In this document: piece after piece, positions 25,039-34,200 of the stretch | Layout: each line of letters begins with the position of its first letter | How positions within the stretch are numbered: the stretch's first letter is position 1 | Assembly (NCBI GenBank): GCA_029688825.1 | Contig: JARUKX010000009.1 | Location: 1 to 64,000, forward strand | DNA: 64,000 bases | Origin: Haloarculaceae archaeon H-GB1-1 | GTDB taxonomy: Archaea; Halobacteriota; Halobacteria; Halobacteriales; Haloarculaceae | Direction: 5' to 3' | Notes under the pieces: model-generated | Database searches by the model: none | What the model was told of the DNA's origin: nothing | What the model saw: only the letters and a program-made list of their open reading frames with translations | Program-made: the position numbers and the translations under genes

Positions 25039-25051
25039 TAGCTTCATTCGA
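25039..25051 (+). repeat. Right direct repeat flanking fic
   Basis: TAGCTTCATTCGA repeats 23721-23733 exactly and lies 88 bases after the fic stop. Together the two bracket a 1.3-kb unit containing only fic. The rest of 24951-25202 shows no gene or RNA that I can recognise. Confidence 0.6.
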
Positions 25052-25202
25052 AACCCCAGAATGAACCTACAGTTGGAATTACGTGCGCCAAGCAAAGACA
25101 CGTATCGAGGACACACAGATGTCGGCCACCCAGTGCAGGGTGTGCGAACAACACAGTCGAACCTCGACGTGTCGAAATCGTATCGCGACGAGAAAGCGGG
25201 AA

Positions 25203-25388
25203 TCAGGCCAGCACGAACGGCAGTCCCATCGTGACGACGAGGCCGACGATGGTGACGAGGAGGCCGACGCCGACCTGCCCGAGCGTGAAGTCGCTCTGGG
25301 GCGCGGTCGAACGTAGCGGCGGCGCGTCGGTCGGTACGTCGATGTGCTCCGGGTCGTAGTCCGGACGGTCCTCGGCGTGGTCTCCCAT
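25203..25388 (-). CDS. Small single-TM haloarchaeal protein (DUF7550-like)
   Basis: The 61-aa protein has an acidic, Pro-rich N-terminus (EDRPDYDPEHIDVP) and one hydrophobic segment at about 38-61 that ends the chain. It looks like a conserved haloarchaeal small membrane protein of unknown function. It lies 27 bases after the lipoprotein gene on the same strand, so the two may be co-transcribed. Confidence 0.75.
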   Translation of the reverse strand: MGDHAEDRPDYDPEHIDVPTDAPPLRSTAPQSDFTLGQVGVGLLVTIVGLVVTMGLPFVLA

Positions 25389-25415
25389 GGACGCGCCTTC
25401 TCGCTGCCCCTACGT

Positions 25416-26357
25416 TTAGCTATCGGAATCGGTCGCCGTCGCGTCGGAAGCGGCGGTGGCCGTCGTGGTGTGGTCGTCGGGCGTAGCGGTGCCGTCGCCG
25501 ACCACCGTGACGGTCCACTGACGGTCTGCGACGCCGCCGGTCACGAGTTCGACGCCCATCTCGTCGCCCGGTTCCCCGTAGACGCGGAACGTATCGCGGT
25601 AGGTCGTCGCTTCGCCGGCCGCCAGCGAGACGTCGATCGTCGACGCGCCGTAGAGGGTCCCGCTGAAGTTCAGGGCGGCGCGGAAGGTTCCGGGACCGTC
25701 GCCCTCGTTCGCGACGGTGAACGAGTACTCGACCGGCGTGTCGTGGTGGCCGCGTTTGGGAAGGGAGAACCCGGAGAGCGCGAAGGACGGCGGCGGGGCG
25801 GTGAGCCTCGTCAGTTGGTCCGCCGGCAGCGGCCACGAGTCGCGGCCCTGGCCGGTCGCGACCTCGACCGCCGCGGACTCGACGTCGAGGTCGGTAGGGA
25901 CGCGAAAGAGGAGCCATCCGGTCGGGTCGTCGTCGTCAGCGTTCCACGGATACGGGCCGGCTCGGACCTCGTACAGCGGCATCCCTTCGAAGGCGTCCAA
26001 CGGAGCGTACGTCTCGCCGTCGAGGGCGAGCGAGAAGCCAGCCCGTGGCGGCGGTGCGCCGGTGGCACCGTCGGCCGGCGCGAGCGTCACGAAGACGAAT
26101 TGCTCGTCGTCGGGGGCCGATACGCCCAGTGCGTCTGGCGCGGTCAGATACCGGAGCGAGTGCTGTACGGTGACGTCGGTAACGGTGACGGGCGCGTCGG
26201 TCGTCGATGGAGGCCCGCCGTCCGTCGTCGTCGGATCTGGCGTGGGCGTTGCAGTCCCGTCGGTTCCGGAAGCGTCCGTGCCGTTCGTCCGGCTCGAACA
26301 GCCCGCGAGGGCGGCAGTCCCGAGCGCGGAGAGGGTGAGGAAGCGCCGGCGGTGCAT
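25416..26357 (-). CDS. Tat-exported lipoprotein, unknown function
   Basis: The 313-aa protein starts MHRRRFLTLSALGTAALAGC: a twin-arginine signal followed by the lipobox LAGC with Cys20, so it should be exported folded and lipid-anchored, as is common in haloarchaea. A Thr/Pro/Gly/Asp linker (about 21-55) precedes a mature part rich in beta strands, including a segment with VANEGDGPGTFRAALNF resembling a CARDB-type fold. The C-terminus is again Thr/Asp-rich. No catalytic motif is apparent. Confidence 0.85.
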   Translation of the reverse strand: MHRRRFLTLSALGTAALAGCSSRTNGTDASGTDGTATPTPDPTTTDGGPPSTTDAPVTVTDVTVQHSLRYLTAPDALGVSAPDDEQFVFVTLAPADGATGAPPPRAGFSLALDGETYAPLDAFEGMPLYEVRAGPYPWNADDDDPTGWLLFRVPTDLDVESAAVEVATGQGRDSWPLPADQLTRLTAPPPSFALSGFSLPKRGHHDTPVEYSFTVANEGDGPGTFRAALNFSGTLYGASTIDVSLAAGEATTYRDTFRVYGEPGDEMGVELVTGGVADRQWTVTVVGDGTATPDDHTTTATAASDATATDSDS

Positions 26358-26504
26358 ACCTGGACCTGCTGTGGCTCGGGGTAAATGCTTTCAGAAGGGT
26401 CAAACGATCGCTGATGTTTGCCCACGACCGCGAACTCGGGGCTGGTAGCCGACGTGGCTTCCAGACACCTTTTGGTGCCTGCTCTCCGAGGTACTGGTAT
26501 CTAG

Positions 26505-27320
26505 ATGACTCTCACGAAGCGTATCATCCCCTGCATCGACGTGGACCTGAACGATGAGGGAGAGGCCGCCGTCTACACGGGCGTCAACTTCGAGGACCTG
26601 CAGTACACCGGCGACCCCGTCGAGATGGCCAAGAAGTACAACGAGGCGGGTGCCGACGAGTTCGTCTTCCTCGACATCACGGCCTCCGCGGAGGGGCGGG
26701 AGACGATGCTCGACACGGTCTCGGCTGTCGCCGACGAGGTATTCATCCCCCTGACGGTCGGCGGCGGCATCCGCACCCGCGAGGACATCAAGGAGACGCT
26801 CCGCGCCGGAGCGGACAAGGTATCGATCAACTCCGGAGCCATCGCCAACCCGGACCTCATAAACGAGGGTGCGCGTTCCTTCGGCAGCCAGTGCATCGTC
26901 ATCAGCGTGGACGCACGCCGACGCTACGACGAGGACGGCGAGTACTACGAGGAGATCGACGGCGAGTCCTGCTGGTTCGAGTGCACGGTGAAGGGCGGTC
27001 GCGAGGGAACGGGGCTGGACGTGGTCGAGTGGGCCGAGGAGGCCGAGGAGCGCGGCTCCGGGGAACTGTTCGTCAACTCCATCGACGCCGACGGGACGAA
27101 GGACGGCTACGACATCCCGCTGGTTCGCGCGGTCACGGACGCAGTTTCGACGCCGGTCATCGCTTCCTCCGGCTGTGGCGGTCCCGAAGACATGTACGAG
27201 GTGTTCACCGAAGCGGACGCAGACGCCGGCCTCGCCGCGTCGATCTTCCACTTCGGCGAGTACTCCATCGCCGAGACGAAAGAGTACCTGGCCGAACGAG
27301 GCGTCCCAGTCAGGCTCTGA
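26505..27320 (+). CDS. hisF: Imidazole glycerol phosphate synthase subunit HisF
   Basis: HisF is the cyclase half of the glutamine-dependent enzyme that makes imidazole glycerol phosphate and AICAR in histidine synthesis; HisH is not nearby. The 271-aa TIM barrel has both catalytic aspartates, Asp12 (IPCIDVD) and Asp136 (VISVDARR), and phosphate-binding loops TVGGGIRT and [10 protein letters not shown]. Compared with bacterial HisF it carries an acidic loop ([13 protein letters not shown]), a usual haloarchaeal adaptation. The next gene begins 3 bases after its stop with GTG. Confidence 0.96.
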   Translation: MTLTKRIIPCIDVDLNDEGEAAVYTGVNFEDLQYTGDPVEMAKKYNEAGADEFVFLDITASAEGRETMLDTVSAVADEVFIPLTVGGGIRTREDIKETLRAGADKVSINSGAIANPDLINEGARSFGSQCIVISVDARRRYDEDGEYYEEIDGESCWFECTVKGGREGTGLDVVEWAEEAEERGSGELFVNSIDADGTKDGYDIPLVRAVTDAVSTPVIASSGCGGPEDMYEVFTEADADAGLAASIFHFGEYSIAETKEYLAERGVPVRL

Positions 27321-27323
27321 GCC

Positions 27324-28142
27324 GTGGTCTACCGCTGTGAACGCTGTGGCGCGGAGTACGAGACCGACGACCCACCCTGTGCGGAGTGTGGCCACCAGTG
27401 GTTCGAGGAGGTCAGTGCGGTCGTCGAGTCGACGGGCGGCTACGTGTGGGTCTGCACCGAGTGCGGGCGCGCACACACGAAGAACTCGCCGCCGTGCAGC
27501 CGCTGTGGCAACCACCGCTTCGAGAAACGCGACCAGGACTACGACATCGGCACGGACAGTGCGCCGGGCTATCTCGACCTCGCGACGCCGAAGTACCTCC
27601 TCGCAGCGGGCGTCACACTCCTCGTCCTGAGCCTGTTCGTCCTCGTGATCGTCGGCGTCGTTCCGTTGCCGGAGCTGCTCGGCGGGAAACCGACGGTGTC
27701 GAACGTCCCGGGTGAGGCGGAGACTGCGAACGGCATCCCCCTGGCCGACGCCGAACGCGAGGTGCTAGCGAACCTGAGCGACAGGCGCGCCGCCACCGGG
27801 CTGGAACCGCTGCGCGAGGACGACCGCATCGGCGACATGGCAACGTACTACAATCAGAAACGGGCGAAAGCGGATTACGCGGGAGGTGAACAGCCCCGAA
27901 CCGAGGGCCTCCCGCGCCGCTTCGACGTCGGGTGTTCACGACCCATGGCGCTCGTGACCGTCCCGAACGGCGGGGCTCGGCTGGACGTCGAGACGGCCGG
28001 CTCCGCGGACGAACTGGGGCGACTGATCGCCACACGGTTCGCCGCGTCGGAGGCAGTGCTGTCGCCCGAACGCCAGCGATTGGGCATCGACGTGCACGTG
28101 TTGCCGGACGGAACGGTGTACGCGACGCTCGTCGTCTGCTGA
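27324..28142 (+). CDS. Zinc-ribbon, transmembrane, CAP-like domain protein
   Basis: The 272-aa protein has two zinc ribbons (CERC...CAEC at about 5-23 and CTEC...CSRC at about 50-65), one transmembrane helix (about 92-115) and an external C-terminal domain. In that domain EVLANLSDRRAATGLEPL and DDRIGDMATYYNQKRA match the first two helices of CAP/SCP domains. The His/Glu pairs of catalytic-like CAP proteins are not evident. It uses a GTG start 3 bases after hisF. The design suggests a cytoplasmic metal-binding head coupled to a cell-surface domain; role unknown. Confidence 0.75.
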   Translation: MVYRCERCGAEYETDDPPCAECGHQWFEEVSAVVESTGGYVWVCTECGRAHTKNSPPCSRCGNHRFEKRDQDYDIGTDSAPGYLDLATPKYLLAAGVTLLVLSLFVLVIVGVVPLPELLGGKPTVSNVPGEAETANGIPLADAEREVLANLSDRRAATGLEPLREDDRIGDMATYYNQKRAKADYAGGEQPRTEGLPRRFDVGCSRPMALVTVPNGGARLDVETAGSADELGRLIATRFAASEAVLSPERQRLGIDVHVLPDGTVYATLVVC

Positions 28143-28177
28143 CGAACGCGGAGAGATCGCGTGGCGAGAAGGTCGGT

Positions 28178-28459
28178 TCAGGCCGCGTCGTAGGCAGCCT
28201 GCAGACTCTCGGACTTGTCGATGACGCGCTGTGTGCCGGCTTCGAGCGCGTCGAGGGCGTCGACGTTCTCCTCGGTCTTGATCGTGAGGACCGGATCGGT
28301 CTGGCCACCGGACTGCTCGGGGTTCATGTCGTAGGTCGCGGCGTCCACACCGTCGGTTTCGAGCAGCGCGCCCTTCAGGACGTTCATGAAGGTGTGGTCC
28401 TCGCCCGCGATCTCGATGGCAAGCATCGTGTCTTCTTTCTCGATGACCCGCAGTTCCAT
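28178..28459 (-). CDS. rpoL: DNA-directed RNA polymerase subunit L (Rpo11)
   Basis: Rpo11 pairs with Rpo3 as the assembly platform of archaeal RNA polymerase, like half of the bacterial alpha dimer. The 93-aa protein [10 protein letters not shown] has the conserved core [17 protein letters not shown] and [16 protein letters not shown]. The ATG at 28457-28459 gives the family's start; an in-frame upstream start would add nine unrelated residues. It lies convergent to the zinc-ribbon gene and divergent from cytochrome oxidase subunit III. Confidence 0.95.
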   Translation of the reverse strand: MELRVIEKEDTMLAIEIAGEDHTFMNVLKGALLETDGVDAATYDMNPEQSGGQTDPVLTIKTEENVDALDALEAGTQRVIDKSESLQAAYDAA

Positions 28460-28580
28460 ATCCCAGCAGTGGCCACAGGCGCGCATGAAAGTTACGAAGC
28501 GCCGATTCGCGCTGGGCTGGCCGTCGCCCTCCGCGGCGCGTTTGGGAGGCTTTTTAGTATTCGACTTGTAACCCGGGAGT

Positions 28581-29447
28581 ATGAGCGTAGCCGACGACGA
28601 CGCAGACGACCACGGCGGCCATCACCTCCCGGCGGTCGAGGACTGGCCGCGCGGCTTCGGTGAAGCTAGCTGGTGGCCGTTTATCACGGCACTCGGTGCC
28701 AGCGGCATCTACGTCGGAGCTGCACTGTTCGTGCTGGGACGAGGCGAGGAACCCATCGTCGGGTCGATGGTGGGACCGATCGCCGCGGTAGCGAGCGTTG
28801 CCGTGTTCCTGATCGGATTGTACGGCTGGACGTACCACGCATTCGTGGTCAACTTTTGGGAGCACGGGACGGAGAGCCACGGCGGAACAGGCCTGAAGTT
28901 CGCGATGCTGCTGTTCCTCGGCACGGAGTTAGCGACCTTCGGTGCCGGGTTCGTCTACTACTTCTTCGTCCGGGCAGGCACCTGGCCGCCCGCCGGAGCC
29001 GAACTACCGCACCTGGTAAGCGGGCTCGTCCTGGGTAACACCGCGATCCTCATCCTGAGTTCGATCACGCTGCACTTCGCCCACGTCGCGCTGCGGCGGA
29101 ACAACCGGGATCGGTTCATCCAGCTGCTCGGCGTCACGTTGCTCCTGGGGATCATCTTCGTCGGCGGGCAGATCCTCGAGTACTACGAGTTCATCGTCAA
29201 CGAGGGACTTACCATCTCTAGCGGCGTGTTCGCGTCGGCGTTCTTCGGGCTGACCGGCCTCCACGGGCTGCACGTCACCATGGGTGCAATCCTGCTCGCC
29301 ATCGTACTGATCCGGGGAGTCTACGGCCAGTACGACGCCGAGCGACACACCTCCGTAACCACGGTCTCGATGTACTGGCACTTCGTCGACGTCGTCTGGA
29401 TCTTCCTCGTCGCCGTGCTGTACTTCGGTGCGGCGGCGACCCTCTGA
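28581..29447 (+). CDS. coxC: Cytochrome c oxidase subunit III (heme-copper oxidase)
   Basis: The 288-aa membrane protein has seven hydrophobic segments after an acidic/His N-terminus (about 1-28). Subunit III marks include [21 protein letters not shown], the [14 protein letters not shown] helix, [11 protein letters not shown] and [11 protein letters not shown], ending with [18 protein letters not shown]. Subunit III stabilises the oxygen-reducing core in the cytoplasmic membrane. Subunits I and II are not in this window, so it is unlinked or their operon lies elsewhere. An AT-rich TTTTTAGTATTCG about 30 bases upstream fits a leaderless promoter. Confidence 0.95.
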   Translation: MSVADDDADDHGGHHLPAVEDWPRGFGEASWWPFITALGASGIYVGAALFVLGRGEEPIVGSMVGPIAAVASVAVFLIGLYGWTYHAFVVNFWEHGTESHGGTGLKFAMLLFLGTELATFGAGFVYYFFVRAGTWPPAGAELPHLVSGLVLGNTAILILSSITLHFAHVALRRNNRDRFIQLLGVTLLLGIIFVGGQILEYYEFIVNEGLTISSGVFASAFFGLTGLHGLHVTMGAILLAIVLIRGVYGQYDAERHTSVTTVSMYWHFVDVVWIFLVAVLYFGAAATL

Positions 29448-29491
29448 CGACGGAGACACACTTTTCACAACCCACCGCTTACGTCAGGTGA

Positions 29492-30142
29492 ATGGATTCC
29501 GCCGAGCTCCTCGACCTGCTGGGCAACGAGAACCGCCGGCGGATTCTCAGATTGCTGGCGACGAAGCCCTGTTACGTCACCGAGATCAGCGAATATATCG
29601 GCGTCAGTCCGAAGGCGGTGATCGATCACCTGCAGAAGCTGGAGAGTGCGGGGCTGGTCGAGAGTCGCGTGGACGACCAGCGCCGGAAGTACTACTACAT
29701 CTCCGAGAACCTCCGGCTGGAGGTTCGGCTCTCGCCGTACGGATTCGGAGCCAAAAGCGCCTATCCGGCGAGTACCCGGCTGGACCTGACCACGTGTCGG
29801 CACCTCTCTATCGACGTGAACCACGACAACGGACCGGACTTGTCCGACCTCGCGAAGGAGCTGAACGCACTCGAACAGCTCGAACGAGAACTCTCGATGG
29901 CCCAGCGGTGGGTCCAGGGCAGATTGACCGACGTCATGGAGAAGCTGGGCGAGCACTTCGACGAGCGCGACGCCAGGCTGTTCGGTGGGATACTGAGCGA
30001 GCTGGCGGACGATGGCAGCGACGCCGAGTCGCTCGCTCGCGAACTCGACGCGCCGCTGCCGGTGGTGGCGGAAGCGCTGGAAAAGCTCGCCGAGCAGGGC
30101 GTCGTCGAGCGCGTCGACGACCAGTGGCGACTCCGATCGTAG
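29492..30142 (+). CDS. ArsR-like winged-helix regulator
   Basis: The 216-aa protein has an N-terminal winged helix (about 1-72): LLGNENRRRILRLLATKPCYVTEIS, the recognition helix SPKAVIDHLQKLESAGLV, and the wing RRKYYYIS. A coiled helical middle (about 120-160) probably mediates dimerisation, and a second HTH-like segment (LARELDAPLPVVAEALEKLAEQGVV) ends the protein. This is a haloarchaeal regulator type with no obvious metal-sensing cysteines. It sits 44 bases after cytochrome oxidase subunit III on the same strand and may be co-transcribed with it. Target unknown. Confidence 0.85.
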   Translation: MDSAELLDLLGNENRRRILRLLATKPCYVTEISEYIGVSPKAVIDHLQKLESAGLVESRVDDQRRKYYYISENLRLEVRLSPYGFGAKSAYPASTRLDLTTCRHLSIDVNHDNGPDLSDLAKELNALEQLERELSMAQRWVQGRLTDVMEKLGEHFDERDARLFGGILSELADDGSDAESLARELDAPLPVVAEALEKLAEQGVVERVDDQWRLRS

Positions 30143-30143
30143 T

Positions 30144-30647
30144 CTATAGCTCCTCGGTCAGCCCGTCGCGGAGGTCCCGGCCGAAGTAGTGTCCGAGCAC
30201 CGCAGCGACAGCCCCGGCGCCCGCACCGACTGCGACGAGCGGAAGCCCCACGCCCAACAGCGAGATGACGAGGTAGTCGAATAGGGTCCCCACGCCGACG
30301 GCGAGTGCGCCCGCCACGGCGAGCGAGACGTAGCGCTGACGGTCCGAAAGGGCACCGAGGCCGAATCCGGCCGCGAACACGCCGAGAAGGCCGGTGAACG
30401 GGACGAACGGGACGAGCGTGCCGGTACCGACCATGCCGACGACGACGAGCGCGAGCGTGAGCAGGAACGACGAGAGCGACGGCGTTCGCAGGCGGCTACC
30501 GAAGCGACTGCCCGACGGTTCCGCCGTCGTCGACGACTCGCCGGCGGCCATTTCCCGACCGCCGCGGCTCGTCGTCGGGCCGTCGTCGAGCAGGTCCTCG
30601 TACTCCTCGACGCCGCTCCGCGTCGGCTCGTCGGTTCGTTCGGCCAT
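30144..30647 (-). CDS. Haloarchaeal membrane protein with acidic N-terminus
   Basis: The 167-aa protein has an acidic/Ser-rich cytoplasmic part (1-55) and four hydrophobic segments at about 58-82, 84-100, 104-122 and 124-155, rich in Gly and Ala. I cannot name the family. The start at the MAERTDEP ATG (30645-30647) is chosen because the frame upstream reads through the divergent gatD. It converges on the regulator gene with a gap of one base. Confidence 0.7.
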   Translation of the reverse strand: MAERTDEPTRSGVEEYEDLLDDGPTTSRGGREMAAGESSTTAEPSGSRFGSRLRTPSLSSFLLTLALVVVGMVGTGTLVPFVPFTGLLGVFAAGFGLGALSDRQRYVSLAVAGALAVGVGTLFDYLVISLLGVGLPLVAVGAGAGAVAAVLGHYFGRDLRDGLTEEL

Positions 30648-30740
30648 ACCGCCATCTCGGGGACGCACGAGTATGGGCCTTTGGTCGCCGGGGAAGTTCG
30701 AACGAGTGGATTCAAGTCCAGCGACGCGGTACGCCCGTCC

Positions 30741-31985
30741 ATGAACGCAGGAGATCGAGTCCGCGTCGAGCGGGCCAGCGAGACGTACGAGGGCGTGTTG
30801 CTCCCCTCCTCGACGCCCGAGAGCCTCGTCGTCAAGCTCGACGGCGGGTACAACGTCGGTATCGACCGCGAGGCCGCCGACGTGGAAGTGCTGGAGAACG
30901 ACGTCTACGACGTCGAGAGCGCCCAGGCCGACCAGCAGTCCTCCGCAATCGAGTTCGACGAGGACCTGCCGACCATCTCGCTCATCTCGACCGGCGGGAC
31001 CATCGCGTCGACGGTCGACTACCGCACGGGTGCGGTGACCGCGCAGTTCGACGCCGAGGACGTGCTGCGAGCGGTACCGGACCTCGCCGGCATGGCGAAC
31101 TACCGCGGTCGCGTCGTGGCGAACATCCTGAGCGAGAACATGAACCCCGCCATCTGGCAGGACCTCGCCGCGGCAATCGAGGAGGAGATAGAGGCGGGCG
31201 CGGACGGCATCGTCGTCATGCACGGCACCGACACGATGCAGTTCTCCGCGAGCGCGATGGCCTTCATGCTCGACACGCCGGTCCCCATCGTCTTCACCGG
31301 CAGCCAGCGCTCGGCCGACCGCCCGTCCTCCGACAACGTCATGAACGCCGTCTGTTCGGTCGAGGCCGCCAAGAGCGACGCCGCGGAGGTCATGGTCTGC
31401 ATGCACGCGACCGAGAGCGACGACGTCTGCGCGCTCCACCGCGGCACCCGCGTGCGGAAGAACCACACGTCCCGTCGTGACGCCTTCGAGACCGTCGGCG
31501 CGGAGCCACTCGGGGAGGTCGACTACGAGAGCGGCGAGGTCACGTTCCGCCGAGACTACCAGGAGCGCGGCGCCGTCGAGCTCGACGCAGACACCGACCT
31601 GGAGACGGACGTCGAACTGCTGAAGTTCACCCCCGGGACGGACATCGCGCTGCTGGAGACCGTCGCCGACAAGGAGGGTATCGTCATCGAAGGGACGGGC
31701 CTGGGCCACGTCAACACGGACTGGATCGACCGACTGGACGAGGTCGTCGACAGCGGGACGACGGTCGTGATGACCAGCCAGTGTCTCGAAGGCCGCGTCT
31801 GCGACCGCGTCTACGATACGGGTCGCGACCTCATCGACGCCGGCGTCGTCGAGGGCGAGGACATGCTGCCCGGAACGGCGAAGGTCAAACTCATGTGGGC
31901 ACTGGCGAACGCCGAGTCGGTCACCGAGACGATGCAGACGTCGCTGGCGGGCGAGATCCAGGACCGTTCGGTCCCCTGGACGTAA
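30741..31985 (+). CDS. gatD: Glutamyl-tRNA(Gln) amidotransferase subunit D
   Basis: GatD is the asparaginase-like subunit of the archaeal GatDE enzyme, which converts Glu-tRNA(Gln) to Gln-tRNA(Gln). It releases ammonia that is channelled to GatE, encoded elsewhere. The 414-aa protein has an N-terminal beta domain (about 1-75) and the amidase domain with the catalytic threonines in STGGTIAS and VMHGTDTMQ, and the catalytic Lys in VRKNHTSRRDAF. Family features SQRSADRPSSD and TSQCLEGRV follow. The ATG at 30741 gives the usual N-terminus. The GNAT gene starts in its stop codon (TAATG). Confidence 0.96.
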   Translation: MNAGDRVRVERASETYEGVLLPSSTPESLVVKLDGGYNVGIDREAADVEVLENDVYDVESAQADQQSSAIEFDEDLPTISLISTGGTIASTVDYRTGAVTAQFDAEDVLRAVPDLAGMANYRGRVVANILSENMNPAIWQDLAAAIEEEIEAGADGIVVMHGTDTMQFSASAMAFMLDTPVPIVFTGSQRSADRPSSDNVMNAVCSVEAAKSDAAEVMVCMHATESDDVCALHRGTRVRKNHTSRRDAFETVGAEPLGEVDYESGEVTFRRDYQERGAVELDADTDLETDVELLKFTPGTDIALLETVADKEGIVIEGTGLGHVNTDWIDRLDEVVDSGTTVVMTSQCLEGRVCDRVYDTGRDLIDAGVVEGEDMLPGTAKVKLMWALANAESVTETMQTSLAGEIQDRSVPWT

Positions 31986-32887
31986 TGAACGTCCGACAGG
32001 CGCGACTCGACGACCACGACGACGTGGCGTCGTTCACGCGGAACACCTGGCCGGAACACGGCGGGGACTACCTGGCGGACGCGTTCCCCGACTGGATCGC
32101 GAGCGACGGGCCCGAACAACGGACGTTCGTGGCCGAGGCCGACGGAACGGTCGTCGGCATCTGCCAGGGCGTCCTGCTCTCCGAGTACGAGGCGTGGGCA
32201 CAGGGCATGCGCGTCCACCTCGACTACCGAGGGCAGGGTATCGCCGCCACGCTGACGGACGCGGTGTTCGGGTGGGCGCGCGAGCGCGGGGCGACGGTCT
32301 GTCGCAACATGGTCTTCTCCTGGAACCTCGCCGGCCTCGGGTCGGCGCGGTCGGTCGGCTTCGAGCCCGGTATCGAGGGGCGCTGGGGCCATCCGACGCC
32401 CGACGCGGACGCGAGCGTGACCGGCTTCGAGGTCGGCGAGGACCCGGACGCGGCGTGGAGCTGCTGGCGGCGACTTGCCGCGAGCAAAGAACTCGACGGA
32501 CTCGCGCTCGACCACGAGGAGACGTGGGCGCTGGCCGAACTGACCCGCGAGCGACTCGCTCGCGCCGCCGACGCGGACGGACTGCTCACCGTGGGTGACG
32601 ACGGCGGAACCCACGGCGTGGCGTTCAGGGTCCGCGACTACGAGCGCGAAGCCGACGGCGAATCGGAGACGTGGGCGGAGTACGGTGCGGCCGGCTGGCG
32701 AGACGAGCGGGCTGCCGACGCACTCTTCGGGGCCATCGCTCGCGACGCCGCACGCGTCGGTGCCGACCGGACGCGTGTGTTGCTTCCCGAAACCCCGAGG
32801 CACGTCTCGGACGCGGCCGTGGTCGGCGTCGAGGTGAGCGACGACCCCGTGTTCGTGCTCGAAGCCGATCTGACCGGCCGCGCGTAG
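31985..32887 (+). CDS. GNAT-family acetyltransferase (two-domain)
   Basis: The 300-aa protein has an N-terminal GNAT domain with the acetyl-CoA loop HLDYRGQGIAATL (about 78-90) preceded by VGICQGVLLSEYEAW. A second, more diverged GNAT-like half (about 150-300) follows; tandem GNAT folds of this length are common in haloarchaea. The acceptor cannot be told. It overlaps gatD by one base (TAATG), so its expression is tied to gatD. Confidence 0.85.
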   Translation: MNVRQARLDDHDDVASFTRNTWPEHGGDYLADAFPDWIASDGPEQRTFVAEADGTVVGICQGVLLSEYEAWAQGMRVHLDYRGQGIAATLTDAVFGWARERGATVCRNMVFSWNLAGLGSARSVGFEPGIEGRWGHPTPDADASVTGFEVGEDPDAAWSCWRRLAASKELDGLALDHEETWALAELTRERLARAADADGLLTVGDDGGTHGVAFRVRDYEREADGESETWAEYGAAGWRDERAADALFGAIARDAARVGADRTRVLLPETPRHVSDAAVVGVEVSDDPVFVLEADLTGRA

Positions 32888-32943
32888 TGGCGGCGTTCGC
32901 CGCAAGATACACCACCCACGCAGTCGAATCGCCACCAATCCAC

Positions 32944-33108
32944 ATGGAGTTCTGTCAGAAGCACGCGTGGGCCTCCGTCGGAGTGACCCACGTCGACGGT
33001 GCCGTCGTCCGCGTCTGGACCTGCGAGAACTGTCCGGCGTGGACGAGAGAGCCGCTGGACGCCGAGCGGGAAGTCGACTGGGACGACACGCGACTGTCGG
33101 AACTGTGA
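32944..33108 (+). CDS. Small Cys/His protein, possible zinc binder
   Basis: This 54-aa protein, MEFCQKHAWASV..., contains Cys4 and His6 near the start and a CENC pair followed by Pro-Ala-Trp in the middle, enough for one zinc site. It is acidic at the C-terminus. The ATG at 32944 has a GATAC tract about 30 bases upstream that fits a leaderless promoter, and the small size is typical of haloarchaeal mini zinc-finger proteins. No known family name is assigned. Confidence 0.65.
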   Translation: MEFCQKHAWASVGVTHVDGAVVRVWTCENCPAWTREPLDAEREVDWDDTRLSEL

Positions 33109-33139
33109 GTGCGAACGTCATCCGCGACCGGAGCCGTGC

Positions 33140-34147
33140 ATGACGGGAGTACTACAGGTCGGCATCTCCCCGACGCTGGTGACCCAGCTCGCCATCGTCG
33201 CCGTCGCACTCTACACTCTCGTGACAGCTTCCCAGCGGGCTATCGACCGCCTGCTGAGACTCGCCGCCTACTACCAGGTTCCCGACGTCGTCGTCGGGGT
33301 GACCGTCCTCGCGCTGGGGACGAGCCTGCCCGAACTCGGCTCGCACGTCATCGCGTCGCTGGGCATCCTCGGCGGTGTCCTCGACTATCGTATCACGTCG
33401 GCGGTCGTTATCGGCGGCAACATGGGGTCCTCGACGGTCCAGCAACTACTCCTCGTCGGCTTCTTCGTGGTGGGCTACGGGAAGGTGCAGTTGACCGATA
33501 CCTTCCTGCGGGACAACTACGCGCCGATGGTGCTGGCGCTGCTGGTGACGCTGGGAACGGTCGTGGACGGGCACGTCTCGCGACTCGATGGGCTCGTCCT
33601 GCTCGTCGCGTACGTCGGCTACGTCTACTACAGCGTTCAGACGCGCGAGCGGTCGGCGATGCTACCCGAGGCGGCGAGCACGAACCCACGGAGCGACGCT
33701 GTAATGGCGACGCTCATGCTCGTGCTCGTCCTTCTGAGCGCGTCGCTCCTGCTGTCGGTGATCCAGGGCGTCGTCGAGACGCTCCGACTTGGCGGGTCCA
33801 TCATCGGCGTCGTCACCATCGGCGTGGCCTCGGCGCTCCCGGAGATGACGACGGTGCTGGAAGCCATTCGTCGGCGTACCCCGAACGTCGCGCTGGGGAC
33901 GCTGGTGGGGAGCAACGTGGTCAATCCGCTCGTCGGCATCGGCCTCGGTGGCGTCATCTCGACGTACTTCGTCCCGCCGGCGGTCGTCTACTGGGACCTC
34001 CCGTTCAAGATTCTCGCCGCCGTCGGACTGGTGGTCTATGCGACCGTCGTCTCGGACAGAGCGTTCACTCGACGGGAAGGCGTCTACATGATCGTCCTCT
34101 ACTTCGTCTTCCTGACCACGCGACTGCTCCTGTTCCCCGGACAGTGA
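33140..34147 (+). CDS. Sodium/calcium exchanger family membrane protein
   Basis: The 335-aa protein has about ten transmembrane segments in two similar halves, with the alpha-repeat motifs VTVLALGTSLPELGSH (about 54-69) and GVASALPEMTT (about 230-240), each with the acidic ion-binding residue. GGNMGSSTVQQ and GSNVVNPLVG are the paired asparagine segments. It belongs to the cation/Ca antiporter superfamily; whether Ca or Na/H is moved cannot be told. It is close behind the small Cys/His gene (31 bases). Confidence 0.9.
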   Translation: MTGVLQVGISPTLVTQLAIVAVALYTLVTASQRAIDRLLRLAAYYQVPDVVVGVTVLALGTSLPELGSHVIASLGILGGVLDYRITSAVVIGGNMGSSTVQQLLLVGFFVVGYGKVQLTDTFLRDNYAPMVLALLVTLGTVVDGHVSRLDGLVLLVAYVGYVYYSVQTRERSAMLPEAASTNPRSDAVMATLMLVLVLLSASLLLSVIQGVVETLRLGGSIIGVVTIGVASALPEMTTVLEAIRRRTPNVALGTLVGSNVVNPLVGIGLGGVISTYFVPPAVVYWDLPFKILAAVGLVVYATVVSDRAFTRREGVYMIVLYFVFLTTRLLLFPGQ

Positions 34148-34200
34148 CGGCGAGGTGATTCGGGAGCGGGGTTTACGGTCGGCCGACGTGAACATTCGTC

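Noticed and set aside
24951-25202. Small open frames after fic considered as an antitoxin
   Set aside because: None has an RBS, promoter or family pattern; the Fic protein has its own inhibitory helix.
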